This document shows, in pieces, positions 25,601-31,600 of a stretch of 60,000 nt of DNA. The notes below the pieces were generated by a model. It did no database searches. It was given only the letters and a program-made list of their open reading frames with translations, and was not told the origin of the DNA. Source of the DNA: Nematostella vectensis (lineage: Eukaryota; Cnidaria; Anthozoa; Actiniaria; Edwardsiidae). Location of the stretch: the NCBI RefSeq assembly GCF_932526225.1, contig NC_064048.1, positions 9,450,515 to 9,510,514 of the forward strand. Direction: 5' to 3'. The number at the start of each line of letters is the position of its first letter. Positions within the stretch are counted from its first letter, which is position 1. A program made the position numbers and the translations under genes.

Positions 25601-28600
25601 TTGGTTGTGCAACTTCCAATTGCCAAGCGACAATTGCCCTTTGCACTGACGTTTTTTTTATAATTGTATGGACTGACCATTAGTTAAGGCCGGGTTGAGA
25701 AGATATCTCTACACTTCGCACGAACCTTTGTTAGTGTGCTACAAATAAGCTAATGACTAAATGACTAAAATGTATTGCACAAAGTTAGATTCCTAACAAC
25801 TTTCCCTAGAATACGATAAAATATGTTATATAGGTATATATAAATTACATGATATATTGGGTACTTATTGTATCCCTCCAATTATTAAAACATTCAAACG
25901 AGAAAATTATATAAAAGGGTGTTTAGCTTTGATCTATCTATTTTCTTTCAACAGAAAGCGCGAGAACTGCTGTATGGGCGTTCAATGTTTGATCGTCTGT
26001 ACAAGTTCTTCAAAGTTCTTCCGAGTAAGTACATTTCGGTTTTTGTTTGAGTTGGGGGGAGGGGGGGAGGGCGCATTGCTACCACAGGGTCATGGGTAAT
26101 GCAGTCATGCACACAGCCACAGTAAAATGTAGACATAAACAGAACGTCTCAACAGAAGTCCTCTGAATTTCCCCAGGACATGAGCGGCCCGTACACCTGC
26201 TTGAATTGCAGTACCGCATGCACCCCGAGATAGCCCTCTTTCCCGCTGAACATGTGTACAACAAAGCCATTCGGAACGACAGGTTAGTTAAAGGGGTAGT
26301 GTCATGGAACATATGTACAACAGAGCTGTACGAAACGACAGGTTAGTTAAAGGGGTAGTGTCATGGAACATATGTACAACAGAGCTGTACGAAACGACAG
26401 GTTAGTTAAAGGGGTAGTGTCATGGAACATATGTACAACAGAGCTATACGAAACGACAGGTTAGTTAAAGGGGTAGTGTCATGGAACATATGTACAACAG
26501 AGCTATACAAAACGACGGGTTATTTAAAGGGCTAGTGTCGTGGAACATATGTACAACAGAACTATACCAAACGGCAGGTTAGTTAACGGGGTAGTGTCAA
26601 GGGACATATGTACAACAGAGCATACGAAACGACAGGTTAGTTAAAGAGGTAATGTCATGGAACATATGTACAACAGAGCTATACGAAACGACAGGTTATT
26701 TAGAGGGGTAGTGTCATGGAGCATATGTACAACAGAGCTGTACGAAACGAAAGGTTAGTTAAAGGGGTAGTGTCATTGTTTAGGTGTCGATTGAACTGTT
26801 CAACTCACATTTACCCACTTTCGAACTCTTGCATTTTTCCAAAAAATTACCCTTTAATAGCGGTTAGCTTCTACACCTTATTTAATATAATGTTTGACGA
26901 TACTTGTTTATTGTTGTTGATTAGCTCAGTGGAGAAGCGTCATTTCCCTCTTCAAGTTCCTTATGCTGTATTTGACACAGTGACCAGCAGTGAACACAAC
27001 GATCGAAAAGGGTAACTAACTTGAGGATGGTAGTGGTGTACTTTGTGTATTGTACTTATGCTTGGTGATGATGGCAATGATCTTGAGGAGTAGAGTTGTG
27101 TTGTTAATTGTACTAATGGCTGGTGATGATAGTGTTATTTGTGGTGATGTTGGCAATGATATGAAGAAAGCAGCAGTTTTTTGAACTTGTGCTTGGTGAC
27201 GTTGTTAATGATCTGGAAGAACTTTGTTTACTAGTAGTATATGACCAGGCCGTGTTGAAAGTCATTAAGCTTGGTGACGGTGTTAATGATCTGGAAGAAC
27301 TTTGTTTACTAGTAGTATATGACCAGGTAGTGTTGAAAGTCATTAAGCTTGGTGACGGTGTTAATGATCTGGAAGAACTTTGTTTACTAGTAGTATATGA
27401 CGAGGTCGTGTTGAAAGTCATTAAGCTTGGTGACGGTGTTAATGATCTGGAAGAACTTTGTTTACTAGTAGTATATAACCAGGTCGTATTGAAAGTCATT
27501 ATGCTTGGTGACGGTGTTAATGATCTGGAAGAACTTTGTTTACTAGTAGTATATGACCAGGTCGTGTTGAAAGTCATTAAGCTTGGTGCCGGTGTTAATG
27601 ATCTGGAAGAACTTTGTTTACTAGTAGTTTATAACCAGGCCGTGTTGAAAGTCATTAAGCTTGGTGACGGTGTTAATGATCTGGAAGAACTTTGATTACT
27701 AGTAGTATATGACCAGGCCGTGTTAAAAGTCATTAAGCTGATGCCGGATATACTGACATTCCTGCTTTTTACCGATGTTTAATGCTCTAATGCTGAACGA
27801 TTGCGATTATGGAATGCTTGATCTATTACAGTGTCGATGGTGGTAATCTTGGTGTACTTACAAGAACGATAGTCGTTGTTGTTGGTTGATGTCTGTCTTT
27901 CCTCTCCTAGTGGCATTTGGAATTCTGTTGAGGTCTACCTTGTATCCAAGATGTGTCAAAAGATCCTAAGGCTTCCAGAGCTTACCCCTAAAAGTATCGG
28001 CATTATCACTCCTTACAGAAAACAACGAGAAGAACTGATCGCAAGCCTCAGAAATATGTATGTATCCACTAGATAACTGGGCTTCCTGTGTTTCCGCAGA
28101 ACCCTGTAGGTATCTCAGGCACGTTTTCCGAGGGGGGTGGGGGAGGGGTTCCTCACCCCTGGACCCTTCTCATGTGCCAAGATGAGAAATTCTGAGTGTA
28201 ACATGCTGACCCGATTGATTCGACTCCGTCTTGATTTACAACCCTCGTTTATATGTAAGTTACTAAGGTTTGGTGTGAATACGGCTAGGTTAATCTTGGA
28301 CGGTATAGTCCTGGGTAGCGGACATGGCCTAGAATGACTAGACAATTAAACCCATTTTTAACCCAACCCACCCCGCCCCCTCTGGACACGCCCCTGTATG
28401 TATCTTTGCCCTTTGAGTGCAACCCCTGCCATTTCTATCCAAGCTCTATTCAAATCCCAGAATAAGGTTTTCACTATTCGCAGAAATAATTCATTTAGAT
28501 ACCTCTTTTAAGCGGTCAACTCCATAAAGCGGCCACTCATCTCAATGGTGCTTAGTAGAAGAATATTGTATTCTCATCTCATTGATATCCGACTGTCTTA

Positions 28601-31600
28601 CCTTTCAGGGGAAGAGGATGCGAGAGTATAGAAGTGAACACTGTTGATGGTTTCCAGGTAGGTTCTGTAATACTGTTCTTTACTTTGGTTGTTTCTAATA
28701 AAAATAAAGTACAATGGTATCCCTATTAAGTGGTTAACCTCGGAACCGTGCTAAGTGATGTAAACAGTGCTAACTCTAAGCGGCCACCCTGTGATGGTTA
28801 ATTGACTCTTTCACTTAATACTGAAATAAATGCATTGTACAGATCACGTTATAACTAACACAGACATGACTGGTCCTGTTGCTGGTTTATAGGGTCGGGA
28901 AAAGGACGTGATTATCATGTCATGTGTCCGCGCCAAAAAGGGAGAGAGTGGAATAGGGTGAGTTATTGTGGCGGTACTTGTGGTTGTTGATGTTTATTGT
29001 CACTGGTGTTGTTATTGTCGCTGTTGTTATTGTCGCTGGTGTTGTTATTGTCGCTGGTGTTGTTATTGTCGCTGTTGTTATTGTCACTGATGTTGTTATT
29101 GTCGCTGGTGTTATTATTGTCGCTGTTGTTATTGTCACTGATGTTGTTATTGTCGCTGGTGTTGTTATTGTCACTGATGTTGTTATTGTCGCTGGTGTTG
29201 TTATTGTCGCTGGTGTTGTTATTGTCGCTGGTGTTGTTATTGTCGCTGTTGTTATTGTCAATGATGTTGTTATTGTCACTGATGTTGTTATTGTCGCTGT
29301 TGTTATTGTCGCTGTTGTTATTGTCACTGATGTTGTTATTGTCGCTGATGTTGTTATTGTCGCTGTTGTTGTTATTGTCACTGATGTTGTTATTGTCGCT
29401 GGTGTTGTTATTGTCGCTGTTGTTGTTTTTGTCGCTGTTGTTATTGTCGCTGGTGTTGTTATTGTCTCTGGTGTTGTTATTGTCGCTGGTGTTGTTATTG
29501 TCGCTGGTGTTGTTATTGTCGCTGGTGTTGTTATTGTCGCTGTTGTTATTGTCAATGATGTTGTTATTGTCACTGATCTTGTTATTGTCACTGATCTTGT
29601 TATTGTCGCTGGTGTTGTTATTGTCACTGTTGTTGTTTTTGTCGCTGTTGTTATTGTCGCTGGTGTTGTTATTGTCGCTGGTGTTGTTATTGTCGCTGTT
29701 GTTGTTTTTGTCGCTGTTGTTATTGTCGCTGGTGTTGTTATTGTCTCTGGTGTTGTTATTGTCGCTGTTGTTATTGTCGCTGGTGTTGTTATTGTCACTG
29801 GTGTTGTTATTGTCGCTGTTGTTGTTATTGTCGCTGTTGTTATTGTCGCTGGTGTTGTTATTGTCGCTGTTGTTATTGTCGCTGGTGTTGTTATTGTCGC
29901 TGGTGTTGTTATTGTCGCTGGTGTTGTTATTGTCGCTGGTGTTGTTATTGTCGCTGGTGTTGTTATTGTCACTGGTTTTGTTATTGTCACTGGTTTTGTT
30001 ATTGTCGCTGGTGTTGTTATTGTCGCTGTTGTTATTGTCGCTGGTGTTGTTATTGTCGCTGGTGTTGTTATTGTCGCTGGTGTTGTTATTGTCGCTGGTG
30101 TTGTTATTGTCGCTGGTGTTGTTATTGTCACTGGTTTTGTTATTGTCACTGGTTTTGTTATTGTCGCTGGTGTTGTTATTGTCGCTGATGTTCTTATTGT
30201 CGCTGTTCTTATTGTCGCTGGTGTTGTTATTGTCGCTGTTCTTATTGTCGCTGGTGTTGTTTTTGTCGCTTCTGTCGTTAATGGTGATTGTTTGGTTATG
30301 ATGATCCATTTTACTGTTACCAATAGTGCAATTTTCTGTTGTTAGTGGTTGTGATTACTTTCAATAATGTCGTTGTTTTCATTAGTTGCTTTGATGTCAC
30401 TTCTATTTCTGCCAATTTTGTTCTTCTTTTTTTCTGGATATTTGCAATTTTGGGCTGTCATTTTGTCTAATTGTCGTCGTTGATGTTTTTGTTGATGTGT
30501 TGACTTTGTTGTTATTATTGCTATACCCGTTTCAGCCATGTTTGTTTCAATAGTATTATTACGTGATCATCTTGTTCGCCCAGTCAATAACCTCATGTTC
30601 ATTTCCCCTGTTATTCATAGATTCGTAGACAATCGCAACCGACTGAATGTATCTCTGACACGTGCTCGCCACGCCCTCTACTTGGTCGGCCACCTCACGA
30701 CTCTTAAGGTAGACAACTAGGCTATGATGACACATACATCGCCGTAAAACATTTAGATCTATTACAGAATTCGAACGCAGGTTAACCTCGTGTAATTTTT
30801 TGTTAGACGTTATTCGTGTTTACCTTATTATGTTTTAATTATTTTAAATCGCTAATTTCATGATGACTATTTGTAATTTGATATTTGTTGTAAGCCTGAA
30901 TAATTTTTCATTAGTATTATATAAGAGCCTGGAAGATATACTCTTGATACCATTTTCAATGCCAGACGTACACTCTCGTGATTGTCAACGGGTAAACGGT
31001 TAAGCTTTAAGCAGAGACTTTGTAATGAACACGATACAAAATCAGTTCCCCGGCATTACGAAATTTTTCGCATATCAATCAATATTGTTTCGAAAATGTC
31101 GTTTTAGCTCGGTCGGTCATGGCCATTTTAGGGCAATACATACCATATTTGAAAAGCTACTACAATCTTTTTTGCTTTTTTGTCGCCCTAGAACTAGAAT
31201 ATCACAGGTTTCCCGCGCGCTCGCCCCAGGTTATTTTATTCCATTTAGAAAAACTGCCATTGATCGATATGTGGTCTTCTGTTAATTTTCTTGGAATGCC
31301 TTTTTAGTCTTCAGCTGACTGGTCAACACTAATCGATAATGCAAGATCACGAAGGCTTGTTTACGATGTGCACGACTACCGAGACATCACCGACGTTATC
31401 CTCGATTCGCACTCGGGCAGCCTTTCACCGGATTCGGGGCTTCATCGTAACAAGCCGAGTAGCCGAACTGAATTGCAAGATCGGCGTCCTGAATCACAAT
31501 CTTCAGAAAGTCATCGTCGTGAGTCACGTCGTGTACATGTTCGTAATTCTAGGTGTTCAGATTCATTTCGGGGTAATGACGAAAAGCCGTCGGCTCGTTC

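Noticed and set aside
27113-27695. Open frames of 154-168 codons on both strands
   Set aside because: 78-bp repeat artefact within SETX intron 16.
28920-30345. Four overlapping frames of 434-467 codons
   Set aside because: All four run through a 15/18-bp repeat in intron 19. At most one frame could be coding, and none has gene context.
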